Made by a program: the position numbers and the translations under genes | Assembly: GCA_016297775.1 (NCBI GenBank) | Contig: JAEDGA010000003.1 | Coordinates: 1 to 64,000, forward strand | Length of the DNA stretch: 64,000 nt | Origin: Candidatus Methanomethylophilaceae archaeon | GTDB taxonomy: Archaea > Thermoplasmatota > Thermoplasmata > Methanomassiliicoccales > Methanomethylophilaceae | Direction of reading: 5' to 3' | Notes under the pieces: model-generated | What the model saw: the letters and a program-made list of their open reading frames with translations, nothing else | What the model was told of the DNA's origin: nothing | Database searches by the model: none | In this document: positions 24,614-33,730 of the stretch, piece by piece | Layout of the letters: each line of letters begins with the position of its first letter | Position numbering within the stretch: the stretch's first letter is position 1

Positions 24614-25641
24614 GCTCCACCGCCGGGTGTGACGCTAATGTGATAGAGGTCGTCCCTGCGCTCGACACCGAATTTGACGTCCAGGAACGTCTCCAATGTA
24701 TCCATCTGGCTCAGCAGATGTCTGCTGATACGGGATACGCTGAACGCGCTGTCGCCGTCGGCCATGGCCATGTACGGCAGGAGCTGGTCCGCCGTGTGGA
24801 CGTCCATGGTGGAACCGGATTCCATGATCTTGAGGAGGTCGTTGGCCACATCGATACCGGCTTGTTTTGCGGGGTGGCTCTTCGATGTCAGTACGTTGCT
24901 ACCGATCATACCGTTCTCGTATTCCGCGGCAAGCGTCATACCCGCTCCCCTGGATATGCCCTCGTCGATCCTCTCGATCTCCAGATCTACATACATGTCC
25001 CCCATTGCGGACATGCAACCCTCGATCATCTGATCCACGATCCATCCGGGGAGGTTCTGTACGAAACAGGTGCCCCTGATCTTCTTCAGTTCGCCCATCT
25101 CCTCGATGAACAAAGGTCTGATGTTCTTGATGGGGTCCATGTTGAGGATGACGCGTCCTCCGCCCTCAGGGTACAATCCCCTTTGGACGATCTCCAGTTC
25201 CGCGTCGATACCCATCCTCTTCATCAGAGGGAAGAGGACATGCCTGTACGAATCGATGGGAGGTGCCCACATCACGTTCGTACCGCCCATGATGTCCATG
25301 CGTACGCGTCTGTCGTGATTCTTGGATGCGAGCATCATCGCCTGCAGTACAAGCGTCACGCTGCCGGCACTGCCCACGTCCATGACTATGTCGTACTCCT
25401 TCTCGTCACCCGGCAGGACGGTGAGGTCCTGGGATCCGAGGGAGTTGCCGATGATGGTCGCGCCGGTCATCTGAGAGACCGCGTTGACGGCAGTACAATG
25501 TTGTTTGGAGAGCCCCTGTGTGGGCCTGTTCTCGCGGATACGGGTGAGATGCGTAGCCTTCCCTGTGATGGCCGCCATGGCCACGGAAGTCCTTACGGCC
25601 TGACCTCCACCCTCTCCTCTGGAACAGTCGATCTCCAACAT
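24610..25641 (-). CDS. rtcA: RNA 3'-terminal phosphate cyclase
   Basis: This 343-residue enzyme converts RNA 3'-phosphate ends to 2',3'-cyclic phosphate using ATP. The signature SRGEGGGQAVRTSVAMA lies at residues 6-22, and VHTADQLLPYMAMADGDS near residue 290 contains the catalytic histidine. The ATG at 25641 is chosen over an earlier in-frame start because the family begins at MLEIDCSRGEGG and a TATA element (TTATATAA, about 25672-25679) plus a GGAAGCGA site lie between the two. It is the first gene of a unit with the riboflavin reductase. Confidence 0.95.
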   Translation of the reverse strand: MLEIDCSRGEGGGQAVRTSVAMAAITGKATHLTRIRENRPTQGLSKQHCTAVNAVSQMTGATIIGNSLGSQDLTVLPGDEKEYDIVMDVGSAGSVTLVLQAMMLASKNHDRRVRMDIMGGTNVMWAPPIDSYRHVLFPLMKRMGIDAELEIVQRGLYPEGGGRVILNMDPIKNIRPLFIEEMGELKKIRGTCFVQNLPGWIVDQMIEGCMSAMGDMYVDLEIERIDEGISRGAGMTLAAEYENGMIGSNVLTSKSHPAKQAGIDVANDLLKIMESGSTMDVHTADQLLPYMAMADGDSAFSVSRISRHLLSQMDTLETFLDVKFGVERRDDLYHISVTPGGGA

Positions 25642-25735
25642 CTCTATCGCTTCCTTTGTTACAACAGCTAAGTTATATAATCGTTTTACTCGTTCCGCGT
25701 TATTTTCCGCATATGGATCGTTTCGGCGGAAGGAA

Positions 25736-25747
25736 CACATTTATTAA
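25736..25747 (+). promoter_or_regulatory. TATA element of tRNA-Val
   Basis: ACATTTATTAAC is centred about 29 bases before the first base of the tRNA, the spacing expected for direct transcription of the mature 5' end. Confidence 0.5.
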
Positions 25748-25770
25748 CAAAGTGTCGATGTACTTCCATC

Positions 25771-25846
25771 GGGCTCGTGGTCTAGTGGTTATGACGTCGC
25801 CCTTACAAGGCGAAGGTCGCCGGTTCAATCCCGGCCGGGCCCACCA
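25771..25846 (+). tRNA. tRNA-Val (anticodon TAC)
   Basis: A full cloverleaf is seen. The acceptor pairs GGGCTCG with CGGGCCC; the D arm is GTC/GAC around TAGTGGTTAT; the anticodon stem TCGCC/GGCGA encloses the loop CTTACAA with anticodon TAC; the T arm GCCGG/CCGGC encloses TTCAATC. The discriminator is A at 25843 and CCA is encoded at 25844-25846. No intron is present. Confidence 0.97.
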
Positions 25847-25871
25847 CTTTCGATTTTCTGCAGTGATGTCG

Positions 25872-25891
25872 TGTCGGTCATTCCACCGACA
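25872..25891 (-). terminator. Inverted repeat over the nadC stop codon
   Basis: TGTCGGT (25872-25878), a six-base loop and ACCGACA (25885-25891) form a seven-pair hairpin. On the minus strand the TGA stop of nadC (25878-25880) spans the loop and the second arm. It lies 25 bases beyond the convergent tRNA-Val and may end nadC transcription before it. Confidence 0.5.
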
Positions 25892-26690
25892 TCGAGAAGT
25901 GTATCGCCGTGACGGAATGCGTTATGCAGCCCATGGATATGCGGTCGGCACATCCTGCATATTCGGTTATGTTGTCCATGGTTATCCTGCCGGAGACCTC
26001 CACGATCACGGACGGGTCGCAGGATTTGATGAGATCGTACAACTCCTTCGCCTCCTTCGGATCGCGGTTGTCCAACATGATGATGTCGGCACCGTTGAGC
26101 GCCGCATCCCTGGCATCCTCTGCGTTCTCCACCTCGACCTCCACCTTGATGTCCGTATCGAGGTCGCGGACCTTCCTCATGATGTTCTCCAACCCTCCGG
26201 CAGCGGCGATGTGGTTGTCCTTCACCAGGATCATGTCGTACAATCCGAACCTGTGCGGTTCGCCCCCGCCGAGAGCGATCGCCTTCTTCTCGAATCTCCT
26301 GAATCCGGGTGTGGTCTTCCTGGTACCGGATATCATGACTGTGGGAGATATCCTCCTGCAAACCTCCGTGGCATCGTGTACCATGGTGGCGATCCCGCTC
26401 ATCCTCATCATGATGTTGAGGGCGGTCCTTTCGGCGGTGGTCATGTTGCGCAACGGGCCGTCGATCTCCATGACCTTCGTTCCGGGACGGACGTAAGTAC
26501 CGTCTTCCACGACCCTTCTGGCACTTACTCCGAGTCTGGAGAATACCTCTTCGGCCTCCTCCAATCCCGCCACCACGGCATCGTCCTCGCAGGTTATGAT
26601 CGCATGTCCGTTCCTGTCCGGGACGAACAGCCGTGTCGTCACATCCCCTGTCCCGATGTCCTCCTCGAGGAACCTGTCGATATCGTCCAT
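25878..26690 (-). CDS. nadC: Nicotinate-nucleotide pyrophosphorylase (carboxylating)
   Basis: This 270-residue quinolinate phosphoribosyltransferase makes nicotinate mononucleotide from quinolinate and PRPP in NAD synthesis. Signatures are LEEDIGTGDVTT (residues 8-19), ERTALNIMMRMSGIAT, GTRKTTPGFRRFEKKA and HRFGLYDMILVKDNHI, with the substrate-binding Arg and Lys residues of the family. The start is two bases after the beta-CASP nuclease stop, so the two are co-transcribed. No nadA or nadB is in the window. Confidence 0.96.
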   Translation of the reverse strand: MDDIDRFLEEDIGTGDVTTRLFVPDRNGHAIITCEDDAVVAGLEEAEEVFSRLGVSARRVVEDGTYVRPGTKVMEIDGPLRNMTTAERTALNIMMRMSGIATMVHDATEVCRRISPTVMISGTRKTTPGFRRFEKKAIALGGGEPHRFGLYDMILVKDNHIAAAGGLENIMRKVRDLDTDIKVEVEVENAEDARDAALNGADIIMLDNRDPKEAKELYDLIKSCDPSVIVEVSGRITMDNITEYAGCADRISMGCITHSVTAIHFSMSVE

Positions 26691-26692
26691 GA

Positions 26693-27928
26693 TCAGATCT
26701 CGAGTTCGAAGGGCTCGTCCAGGGACGGAAGGATGACGTTATAGTCCGCAAGATCCTCAAGGAACATCTCCCTGGTCTCGGAGTGCATGATGACCACGTT
26801 GGTGGGGTCGCACGCCTTGATGAAGTCGACCAGCTGCTTGTGGTCGGCGTGTGCGGAGAAGTCGTACTTCTGGATTTCGCAGTTCACCTTGGTGGGTTCG
26901 TCGTCCAGCTTGATTAGGCCGGTGTCCATGAGCATCCTTCCGTTGGTGTCCTCGGCCTGGTATCCCACGAGGAGGATCGCGTTGAGGGGATCGTCCTTCA
27001 GGGACCTGATGTAGTTGAGCGCAGGACCTCCGTCGAGCATTCCGCCGGTGGTGACGATGACGTCCGCCCTCTTGGCATCCTTCCTCATGTTGGCAGTCCT
27101 GACCTCGCTGAACTTCCTCTTGGCGGACTTGAGGTCCTTGGCGTTGAGCAGGTACTCGGGATACTCGGAATAGAGGCGGGTCACAGACCTTCCCATACCG
27201 TCGACCCACATGTCGAAGCCCAGATCCTTGAGGATGATCATGATCTCCTGGGTCCTTCCGATGGCGAAGCTGGGGATGAGAGCGGTACCTCCGCGGTCCA
27301 CGACCTCCTTCACCTTGTCGATGAACTCCTTCTCCACCTGTTTCCTGTCGGGGTGGAGGCGCCCTCCGTACGTACCCTCGATGAAGAGGTTCTCGCAGTC
27401 CACCGGCCTGGCACCGTCCACGAGACGGGTCCTGATGGTGTGGATGTCCCCCGTGTAGAGGGTGCTGGTCTCTCCGATGAACTCGAACATCGTGGCACCG
27501 GGGACATGTCCTGCGGAGTGCAGTTTGGTGTCGAACCCGTTGAGTTCGATGGTATCGCCGAACGTGAAAGGCACGACGGATTTCATGGTCCTCTCGATGT
27601 CGCCGGTGGTGTAAGGCAGAGGATAGTTCTCGGCCTTGGCAATCTTGAGGCTGTCATGCATCATGATCTCCCCGACTTCGGCGGTGAGAGGGGTGGCGAA
27701 AAGTTCGCATCTGTCCCTTCCGCACACAGCGGGGATCATACCGCAGTGGTCGAGGTGCGCGTGTGTGAGGAAAGCGTGCTTTATCCTGGGTGCCACGAGG
27801 GGGTACTCCGGGGGTTTCGTGGGTGCCATTCCGTATTCGACGAGGAAGGTCTCGTCACCGTTATCCATGGTCATACCCATCTTCCCGACGGTGTCTGCAC
27901 CGCCGAGGAATCTAAATTTCATCTTCAT
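26693..27928 (-). CDS. Beta-CASP metallo-beta-lactamase ribonuclease (aCPSF2-like)
   Basis: This 411-residue protein has the zinc motif 2 THAHLDHCG (about residues 54-62), motif 3 His in SAGHVPG, motif 4 in YTGDIHT, and the beta-CASP motifs with TTGGMLDGGP and FSAHADHKQL, ending with the motif C region VVIMHSE. There is no N-terminal KH domain, so it resembles the archaeal CPSF2 or RNase J-type group rather than aCPSF1. It probably acts in RNA processing or decay as an endo- or exonuclease. It starts the transcription unit that continues into nadC. Confidence 0.9.
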   Translation of the reverse strand: MKMKFRFLGGADTVGKMGMTMDNGDETFLVEYGMAPTKPPEYPLVAPRIKHAFLTHAHLDHCGMIPAVCGRDRCELFATPLTAEVGEIMMHDSLKIAKAENYPLPYTTGDIERTMKSVVPFTFGDTIELNGFDTKLHSAGHVPGATMFEFIGETSTLYTGDIHTIRTRLVDGARPVDCENLFIEGTYGGRLHPDRKQVEKEFIDKVKEVVDRGGTALIPSFAIGRTQEIMIILKDLGFDMWVDGMGRSVTRLYSEYPEYLLNAKDLKSAKRKFSEVRTANMRKDAKRADVIVTTGGMLDGGPALNYIRSLKDDPLNAILLVGYQAEDTNGRMLMDTGLIKLDDEPTKVNCEIQKYDFSAHADHKQLVDFIKACDPTNVVIMHSETREMFLEDLADYNVILPSLDEPFELEI

Positions 27929-28111
27929 CGTCTCAACTCCTAAAGATTCGTCGCCTCTTGTTCTAGAGGACTTTGGTGATGGGGCTTGCGGGCCCCGTTA
28001 CATGAATATGGAACGCGCGCGTCGTGTACGCGTGTTATAGTGACTCAATAAGCAACGCTTATATATGGTTTATGGAATTGAACAATCGTCGGCCTCGCCG
28101 ACGTGGGATGC
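27929..28111. promoter_or_regulatory. Divergent intergenic region with promoter and leader hairpin
   Basis: This region of about 180 bases separates two divergent genes and holds no recognisable gene. For the plus-strand gene a TATA element (TTATATATG, about 28059-28067) predicts a start near 28086, directly followed by a perfect hairpin CGTCGGC-CTC-GCCGACG (28087-28103) and then the ATG at 28112 without a clear ribosome site. A GC-rich alternating stretch (CGCGCGCGTCG) lies near 28015. Confidence 0.4.
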
Positions 28112-29011
28112 ATGAGCAAAAGCAAGAATAAGGCCTCGAGGAACGTAGGTTCCGCGGCCAAAGGTGCAATGGATGGAGCCGTAGGCATAGGCTCCAACGG
28201 CTTCTACGACTGCAAGTCCGGTATATTCATAGCGTCGGTGCTGGCCATGACATTGTCATGGATCCCGCATCTGGGACTTATGGTCGCAGGACTCATAGGA
28301 GGAAGGAGGGCGGGATCCATGTCCCGCGGTCTGTTCGTCGGTCTCGTGAGCTCCGCGGCGGTATTATTCGTCGCTACGGTCATGAACATCGTGTTCGCCA
28401 AGATCTTCATGCCCGAATACCAAGGCGTCATCGACAGCATATCCGCGATCTCCCCGCAGATCGTGTCCGCTATGATAGCCATCAACGAATATCTCACCGT
28501 CAATTTCGTCGCGGTGGATATCAGCGATGTCTCCATCCCGTTCGGCAAGTATGCGCTCCTGACGGCATTCGCCCTCATCGGAGGGGTCCTCGCCGATCAG
28601 GCAAGGAGGGAGGTCAGGATCATCGTCAGCCACGCGGAGGAAAGAGCCAGACCCAAAGCACCCCGTTCCACCAGGGCGCACATGGAGTCCCGTCCCATGG
28701 GATTCCGCACCTTCGAGGACCTCAACAAGGTCAACGTCAGTGTAGTCACGCCCATCCAGGAACCGAAGGTACAGAAGCAGGCCCCCGTCCAGGAGGCCCC
28801 CAGGGTACAGCAGGTCGCACCGGCACCCGCCCCCGTGGCACCCACCAAGGTGGAGATCACCTCGACCACCGTCACCCCGTCCAACGTCGGAGCAACGCCC
28901 ACCGAGTTCGGCACCGTGTCCGTCAAGGTACAGAAGCAGGACGTGACCGAGGTACCCAAGGAGACCCAGAAGGAGAAACACACATCCTCTGACGATCTGG
29001 ATTGGTTCTGA
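28112..29011 (+). CDS. Membrane protein of unknown function with low-complexity tail
   Basis: This 299-residue protein is not assigned to a family. Residues 30-170 hold about three to four hydrophobic spans with a GLIGGRRAGS loop. From about residue 180 the protein is soluble and rich in Pro, Ala, Val and Gln (VQQVAPAPAPVAPTKVE), with the word KVQKQ occurring twice, and it ends in the acidic aromatic SSDDLDWF. Such tails are often flexible interaction regions. The ATG at 28112 is preferred over a GTG at 28103 that lies in the leader hairpin. It stands alone between divergent and downstream promoters, and its stop lies in the small repeat TGGT-TCTG-ACCA. Confidence 0.75.
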   Translation: MSKSKNKASRNVGSAAKGAMDGAVGIGSNGFYDCKSGIFIASVLAMTLSWIPHLGLMVAGLIGGRRAGSMSRGLFVGLVSSAAVLFVATVMNIVFAKIFMPEYQGVIDSISAISPQIVSAMIAINEYLTVNFVAVDISDVSIPFGKYALLTAFALIGGVLADQARREVRIIVSHAEERARPKAPRSTRAHMESRPMGFRTFEDLNKVNVSVVTPIQEPKVQKQAPVQEAPRVQQVAPAPAPVAPTKVEITSTTVTPSNVGATPTEFGTVSVKVQKQDVTEVPKETQKEKHTSSDDLDWF

Positions 29012-29090
29012 CCACATATCGGTACGTCTTTCCATCCCCCACACCTTTTTTATAATGATAGTACATCGCCACGGATAGAGGACGATACCT

Positions 29091-29393
29091 ATGTTTTGCA
29101 AGGAATGTGGTTCGCTTATGTTCCCCGACAACGGGAAGTACGTTTGTAGGCAGTGCGGTGTATCCGACGATATCGGGGACACCGTCGAGAAGTTCAAGAC
29201 CGAGCACGAGGAGAAGGTCACAACCGTATTCGACGAGAACTCTGCAGCGTACATGTCCAAGATGCGTATCATATGCCCCAAGTGCAGTCACACGGAGGCA
29301 TTCTACGACATAAGGCAGACCCGTGCCGCCGATGAACCGGAGACTCAGTTCTACCGCTGTTGCAAGTGCAACCACCAGTGGAGAATCAACTGA
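29091..29393 (+). CDS. tfs: Transcription factor S (TFS)
   Basis: This 100-residue protein stimulates RNA cleavage by stalled archaeal RNA polymerase. The N-terminal zinc ribbon uses CKECG and CRQCG (residues 3-23), and the C-terminal ribbon uses ICPKCSHTEAF and RCCKCNHQW. The acidic tip needed for cleavage, Asp-Glu in AADEPET, is present. A TATA element (TTTTTTATAATG, about 29045-29056) lies upstream. The PCNA gene follows after 15 bases and is probably co-transcribed. Confidence 0.96.
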   Translation: MFCKECGSLMFPDNGKYVCRQCGVSDDIGDTVEKFKTEHEEKVTTVFDENSAAYMSKMRIICPKCSHTEAFYDIRQTRAADEPETQFYRCCKCNHQWRIN

Positions 29394-29408
29394 GGGAGTG
29401 TGGCCCGC

Positions 29409-30146
29409 ATGTTCAAGGCAGAGCTAAGGTCCGATGCACTGAAGGGCCTCATCAACGTGATCTCCACATTGATCGATGAGGTCAAGTTCACCATCTCTCC
29501 CGAAGGGATCAGTCTCAAGGCAGTGGATCCCGCACACGTCGCGATGGTCGAGGTCACCCTCTCCAAGGCCGCCTTCGAATCCTACCAGGCGGACGACACC
29601 GAGATCGGAGTGGACATCGACAAGGTGAAGGATGTCCTCAAACTCGCCAGCTCCGGCGACATCATCTCCATGGAGCAGGATGCGGAGCACGGAAGGCTCG
29701 TGTTCAAGGTCGGCAATGTCACCAGGCGCATGAACCTCGTCGACACCTCCAGTCTCGGAGATGTCAGGGTCCCTCCTCTCGAACTCGCGGCATCCATCGA
29801 AGTACCCGTAACCGACCTCCAGAAAGGAATCAAGGCATCCGAGTCCATCTCTGACCACATCGCCCTCATCGCGGACTCGGAGAGGTTCGAACTCCACTGC
29901 GACGGTGACACGGATTCCGTGGACCTCGTCATGGAGGCATCCAACACGGTGAAGATCGACGCGGACATGAAGGTCAGCAGCATGTTCCCGCTAGATTACT
30001 TCTCCAACCTCATCAAGGCCGTACCGTCGGACCTCAGGGTGAAGATCGAGCTCGACACCGATTACCCGGTCAGGATCGTCTTCGCATTGGCGGAGGGTAA
30101 CGGGGTCGTCAAATACCTCCTTGCACCCAGGATCGAGAAGGAATGA
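29409..30146 (+). CDS. pcn: DNA polymerase sliding clamp (PCNA)
   Basis: This 245-residue protein forms the trimeric ring that tethers replication proteins to DNA. The sequence MFKAELRSDALKGLI at the start and DPAHVAMVEVTLSKAAFESY near 50 match archaeal PCNA, as does the C-terminal KYLLAPRIE. The ATG at 29409 is preferred to a GTG three codons upstream because the family begins at this methionine. It sits between TFS and the transketolase genes, and the transketolase start is four bases after its stop. Confidence 0.96.
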   Translation: MFKAELRSDALKGLINVISTLIDEVKFTISPEGISLKAVDPAHVAMVEVTLSKAAFESYQADDTEIGVDIDKVKDVLKLASSGDIISMEQDAEHGRLVFKVGNVTRRMNLVDTSSLGDVRVPPLELAASIEVPVTDLQKGIKASESISDHIALIADSERFELHCDGDTDSVDLVMEASNTVKIDADMKVSSMFPLDYFSNLIKAVPSDLRVKIELDTDYPVRIVFALAEGNGVVKYLLAPRIEKE

Positions 30147-30150
30147 GAAC

Positions 30151-30975
30151 ATGGCCACGGAACTCTCCATAAAGCTTCAGAAGAAAGCCAACCTTCTCAG
30201 ATATCACGTCATCGAGATGACCACGGCAGCAGGCTCCGGACACCCCGGAGGATCCCTCTCCGCCGCGGATCTCGTCGCTACACTCTATTTCGAGGTCATG
30301 AACCACGACCCCAAGAATCCCCAGTGGGCGGACAGGGACAGATTCGTCCTTTCCAAGGGACACGTGGCTCCCGTCCTCTATGCCGCACTCGCCGAGAGCG
30401 GTTACTTTCCGGTGGAGGATCTCCTTTCTCTGAGGAAGATCGGTTCCAAGCTCCAGGGGCATCCCGTAAGGGGAAAGGTGCCCGGAGTGGAGATGTCCAC
30501 GGGATCCCTCGGACAGGGACTCAGCATGGCATGCGGTATCGCATTGGCCGGAAAGATGGATTCCAAGGATTATTGGACATACTGCCTTCTCGGAGACGGG
30601 GAGATGCAGAGCGGACAGAACTGGGAGGCAGCGATGTTCGCATCCCAGTACGGTCTCGGCAAGCTCATCGCATTCGTAGACCGCAACGGCCTCCAGATCG
30701 AGGGAGATACCGAGAAGGTCATGAGCATCGAACCTCTTGCGGACAAGTGGCTCTCCTTCGGATGGGATGTCTACGAGGTGGATGGTCACAACATCGACCA
30801 CATCCTCGGAGCCATAAGCCAGGCCAAGACCACGGACTCCCCGTCCGTCATAATCATGCGTACCGTCAAGGGAAAGGGAGTTTCGTTCATGGAGAACAAC
30901 GCAGGATTCCACGGACGCGCATGCAAACCCGAGGAGTACGAACGCGCCATCAAGGAACTGAAGGAGGTGCTCTGA
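30151..30975 (+). CDS. tktA: Transketolase, N-terminal subunit
   Basis: This 274-residue subunit carries the thiamine-diphosphate and metal-binding half of transketolase, which moves two-carbon units between sugar phosphates. Signatures are GSGHPGGSLSAADLVATLYF, LSKGHVAPVLYAALAE and the metal motif GDGEMQSGQNWEAAMFA (about residues 150-166). As in most archaea the enzyme is split in two; the second half follows with an overlapping start. The ATG at 30151 is chosen over one 30 bases earlier that lies inside the PCNA gene. Confidence 0.95.
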   Translation: MATELSIKLQKKANLLRYHVIEMTTAAGSGHPGGSLSAADLVATLYFEVMNHDPKNPQWADRDRFVLSKGHVAPVLYAALAESGYFPVEDLLSLRKIGSKLQGHPVRGKVPGVEMSTGSLGQGLSMACGIALAGKMDSKDYWTYCLLGDGEMQSGQNWEAAMFASQYGLGKLIAFVDRNGLQIEGDTEKVMSIEPLADKWLSFGWDVYEVDGHNIDHILGAISQAKTTDSPSVIIMRTVKGKGVSFMENNAGFHGRACKPEEYERAIKELKEVL

Positions 30976-31925
30976 TGACCAAACTCGCACAGCGCAACTA
31001 TTACGGCAAGGCATTGGCGAAGCTCGCCGAGACCAACCCCGATGTGGTGGTACTCGACGCAGATCTCGCCGGATCCACCAAGACCTCCGAATTCAGGAAG
31101 GTCGCACCCGAGAGATTCGTGGAGGTCGGAATCGCGGAGCAGGACATGATAGGTGTCGCCGCAGGTCTCGCCGCTTCCGGAAAGACCGTCTTCGCATCCA
31201 CGTTCGCCGTGTTCGCCAGCGGAAGGTGCTGGGAGCAGATCAGGCTCGCCATGGCATACCCCAGGCTCAATGTCAAGGTGGTATCCACCCACTGCGGTAT
31301 CAGCGTGGGGCCCGACGGAGCATCCCACCAGGCGTTGGAGGATCTGGCCATCATGCGTGCGATCCCCAACATGACAGTCATCTCCCCCGCCGATGCCTAC
31401 GAGGCATACGCGGCCACCCTCGCCATCGCGGATTACAACGGCCCGGTGTATATGAGGCTCGGACGCGCGGACATGCCCGTCATATTCGACGAGGATGTCA
31501 AGTTCGAGATCGGAAAGGCAAGGTTGCTCAGGTCCGGTTCGGATGTCACCCTCATCGGAACCGGTCAGATGGTTTCGCTCTGTCTCGATGCCGCCGAGGC
31601 ATTGGAGAAGGAAGGCATCTCCGCGGATGTGATCGACATGTCCACCATCAAACCGCTGGATATCGACGCCATATACGAATCCGTCACCAAGACCGGATGC
31701 GTCGTCACCGCGGAGGAGCACAGCGTCATCGGAGGACTCGGTTCCGCAGTATCCGAGTTCCTTTCCGAGAACTTCCCCTGCCCGCTCACAAGGATCGGTA
31801 CCCGCGACACCTTCGGTGAATCGGGAGAGCCGGACGAACTTTTCAAGAAATACGGTCTCACCGCCGAGGACATCATCGAAGCGGCGAAGAGATCCATTAC
31901 AAAGAAGAAGGAGAGAGAACAATGA
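30975..31925 (+). CDS. tktB: Transketolase, C-terminal subunit
   Basis: This 316-residue subunit supplies the pyrimidine-binding and C-terminal domains of split transketolase. It shows [14 protein letters not shown] start residues ([17 protein letters not shown]), the catalytic glutamate region [19 protein letters not shown] near residue 55 and [21 protein letters not shown] near 105. Its ATG overlaps the N-subunit stop by one base, and its stop overlaps the transaldolase start by four bases, so equal amounts of pentose-pathway enzymes are expected. Confidence 0.95.
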   Translation: MTKLAQRNYYGKALAKLAETNPDVVVLDADLAGSTKTSEFRKVAPERFVEVGIAEQDMIGVAAGLAASGKTVFASTFAVFASGRCWEQIRLAMAYPRLNVKVVSTHCGISVGPDGASHQALEDLAIMRAIPNMTVISPADAYEAYAATLAIADYNGPVYMRLGRADMPVIFDEDVKFEIGKARLLRSGSDVTLIGTGQMVSLCLDAAEALEKEGISADVIDMSTIKPLDIDAIYESVTKTGCVVTAEEHSVIGGLGSAVSEFLSENFPCPLTRIGTRDTFGESGEPDELFKKYGLTAEDIIEAAKRSITKKKEREQ

Positions 31926-32569
31926 AGATTTTCATCGACACTGCCAACATCGAAAGGATCAAGGAGATCAACGACTGGGGAATCCTGGACGGAGTCACCA
32001 CCAACCCCAGCCTCATCGCCAAGGAGGGCAAGGACCTCAAGACCATCGTCACCGAGATCAGCCAGATCGTCGACGGCCCCATCTCCGCCGAGGTCATGTC
32101 CATGGATGCTGAGGGAATGGTCGCGGAGGGTCTCGAACTCGCCAAGATCCACCCCAACATCAACATCAAGCTCCCCATGTGCATCGAGTCCCTGAAGGCC
32201 ACCAAGATCCTGTCCTCCAAGGGAATCAAGGTCAACGTCACCCTGATCTTCTCCGCACAGCAGGCACTCCTTGCGGCAAAGGCCGGAGCGGCATTCGTAT
32301 CTCCCTTCGTCGGAAGGCTCGACGACATCGGAATCGATGGTACCGCTCTCCTCAGCGAGATCTCCACCATCTTCAACAACTACGGTATCCAGACCGAGAT
32401 CATCGCGGCATCCATCAGGAACCCGATCCACGTCTCCACCGCAGCACTCGCAGGATGCGACATCGCTACCATCCCCTACGACGTCCTCAAGATGATGATC
32501 AGTCATCCCAAGACCACGGAAGGTATCAACAAGTTCATCGCAGACTACGAGAAGTCGAAGAAGAACTGA
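31922..32569 (+). CDS. tal: Transaldolase (small, MipB/TalC type)
   Basis: This 215-residue enzyme of the short transaldolase or fructose-6-phosphate aldolase group starts with [18 protein letters not shown] and contains the Schiff-base lysine in NINIKLPMC (about residue 83). Other signatures are [12 protein letters not shown] and [18 protein letters not shown]. With the split transketolase it forms a non-oxidative pentose pathway for ribose and erythrose phosphate. It overlaps the transketolase gene by four bases; a flavin reductase gene follows after six bases. Confidence 0.94.
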   Translation: MKIFIDTANIERIKEINDWGILDGVTTNPSLIAKEGKDLKTIVTEISQIVDGPISAEVMSMDAEGMVAEGLELAKIHPNINIKLPMCIESLKATKILSSKGIKVNVTLIFSAQQALLAAKAGAAFVSPFVGRLDDIGIDGTALLSEISTIFNNYGIQTEIIAASIRNPIHVSTAALAGCDIATIPYDVLKMMISHPKTTEGINKFIADYEKSKKN

Positions 32570-32575
32570 GGTAAG

Positions 32576-33730
32576 ATGCCCGACATCGTAGTGGTCGGCG
32601 GCGGGCCGGCAGGGTCAACGTCAGCGACATTGTTGGCAGGCTCCCATGACGTGACCGTCGTCGAGGACCATGAGAGGTCGGGTGTCCCCCTTCAATGTAC
32701 GGGTCTGATCTCCCCCGAGGTCTTGGAACTCTCGGGGGTAAGACCCACCATTTTCAATGAATTCAGTGTACTGAGGGCCCATTTCCCCGATGGCAGGACA
32801 TTCTCCGTGGATTGCGGGGAGGTAAAGGCCATTCTCATAGATCGTTCCGAATTGGATCTGCTTTTGTCGGAGAAGGCCATGGATGCCGGTGCCGAGTATC
32901 TGATGTCCGAGCGTTGCAGGTCCTGCGACATAGGAAGGGATGGGGTCAAAATATCCCTGTCATCCGGCAAGGTGCTGGAGTCCCGGGCGGTCGTCGGTGC
33001 GGACGGGCACTCGTCCGTGGTGAGAGGTGCGATCGGATGCGAACCTCCGAGGATGACCATCCGCGGTATACAGCTGGATGTCAGACACAAATGCGACGAT
33101 CAGGACACCATAGATGTATGGATGGGTTCGGATGTGGCCCCCGGATTCTTCGGATGGACCATACCTTACGGGGATCGTGTACGTGTGGGTCTCTGTACGG
33201 AATGGAAATACGGGGCACCGAACGAATATCTTCCCGCGTTGTTGAGGAAGGCCGGACTGGATGGGTGCGACGTTCTTGCGAAATCCTGCGGAAAGATCCC
33301 TCTGGGTCTTCAGGACAGGACATATTCGGACCGTACCTTGTTGATCGGGGATGCCGCATGCCAGGTCAAACCCGTATCCGGCGGAGGTCTGTACCCCATA
33401 TTCAAATCGGCTCCGTGTCTGGCACATGTTCTGGACGATGCTCTGGAGAGGGACGATCTGTCCGCATCCCGTCTGTCCGAATATCAGAGGCTGTGGCGCA
33501 GAGAGGTCGGCAGGGAGCTGAAGAACGGCTTCCGTCTTAGAAGGATATACAACAATCTGAGGGATGACGAGTTGAACAGGATAGGCAGTAAGGTGGACAG
33601 GGATTCGGTACGCAAAGCGATGTCATCCGCATCCATAGACCATCCAAGTTCCATGGTGCTGGGCCTCATGCGCAACATCCCTCTCGCCCTGGGTCTTATG
33701 CCCACGATACTGAAAGGGGTGATGAGATGA
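32576..33730 (+). CDS. Geranylgeranyl reductase family flavoprotein (copy 1)
   Basis: This 384-residue FAD protein has the N-terminal dinucleotide motif VVVGGGPAGSTSA, the family motif GVPLQCTGLIS and the FAD-binding GDAACQVKPVSGGGLYP near residue 262. Archaeal members saturate the geranylgeranyl chains of membrane lipids or quinones. It is more diverged from the second copy at 59043 than a recent duplicate would be, so the substrate may differ. It lies between transaldolase and a tRNA-modifying enzyme, with its stop overlapping the next start. Confidence 0.87.
   Translation: MPDIVVVGGGPAGSTSATLLAGSHDVTVVEDHERSGVPLQCTGLISPEVLELSGVRPTIFNEFSVLRAHFPDGRTFSVDCGEVKAILIDRSELDLLLSEKAMDAGAEYLMSERCRSCDIGRDGVKISLSSGKVLESRAVVGADGHSSVVRGAIGCEPPRMTIRGIQLDVRHKCDDQDTIDVWMGSDVAPGFFGWTIPYGDRVRVGLCTEWKYGAPNEYLPALLRKAGLDGCDVLAKSCGKIPLGLQDRTYSDRTLLIGDAACQVKPVSGGGLYPIFKSAPCLAHVLDDALERDDLSASRLSEYQRLWRREVGRELKNGFRLRRIYNNLRDDELNRIGSKVDRDSVRKAMSSASIDHPSSMVLGLMRNIPLALGLMPTILKGVMR

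Noticed and set aside
26693..27928. Calling the beta-CASP protein aCPSF1
   Set aside because: aCPSF1 has two N-terminal KH domains and about 630 residues; this protein has neither.
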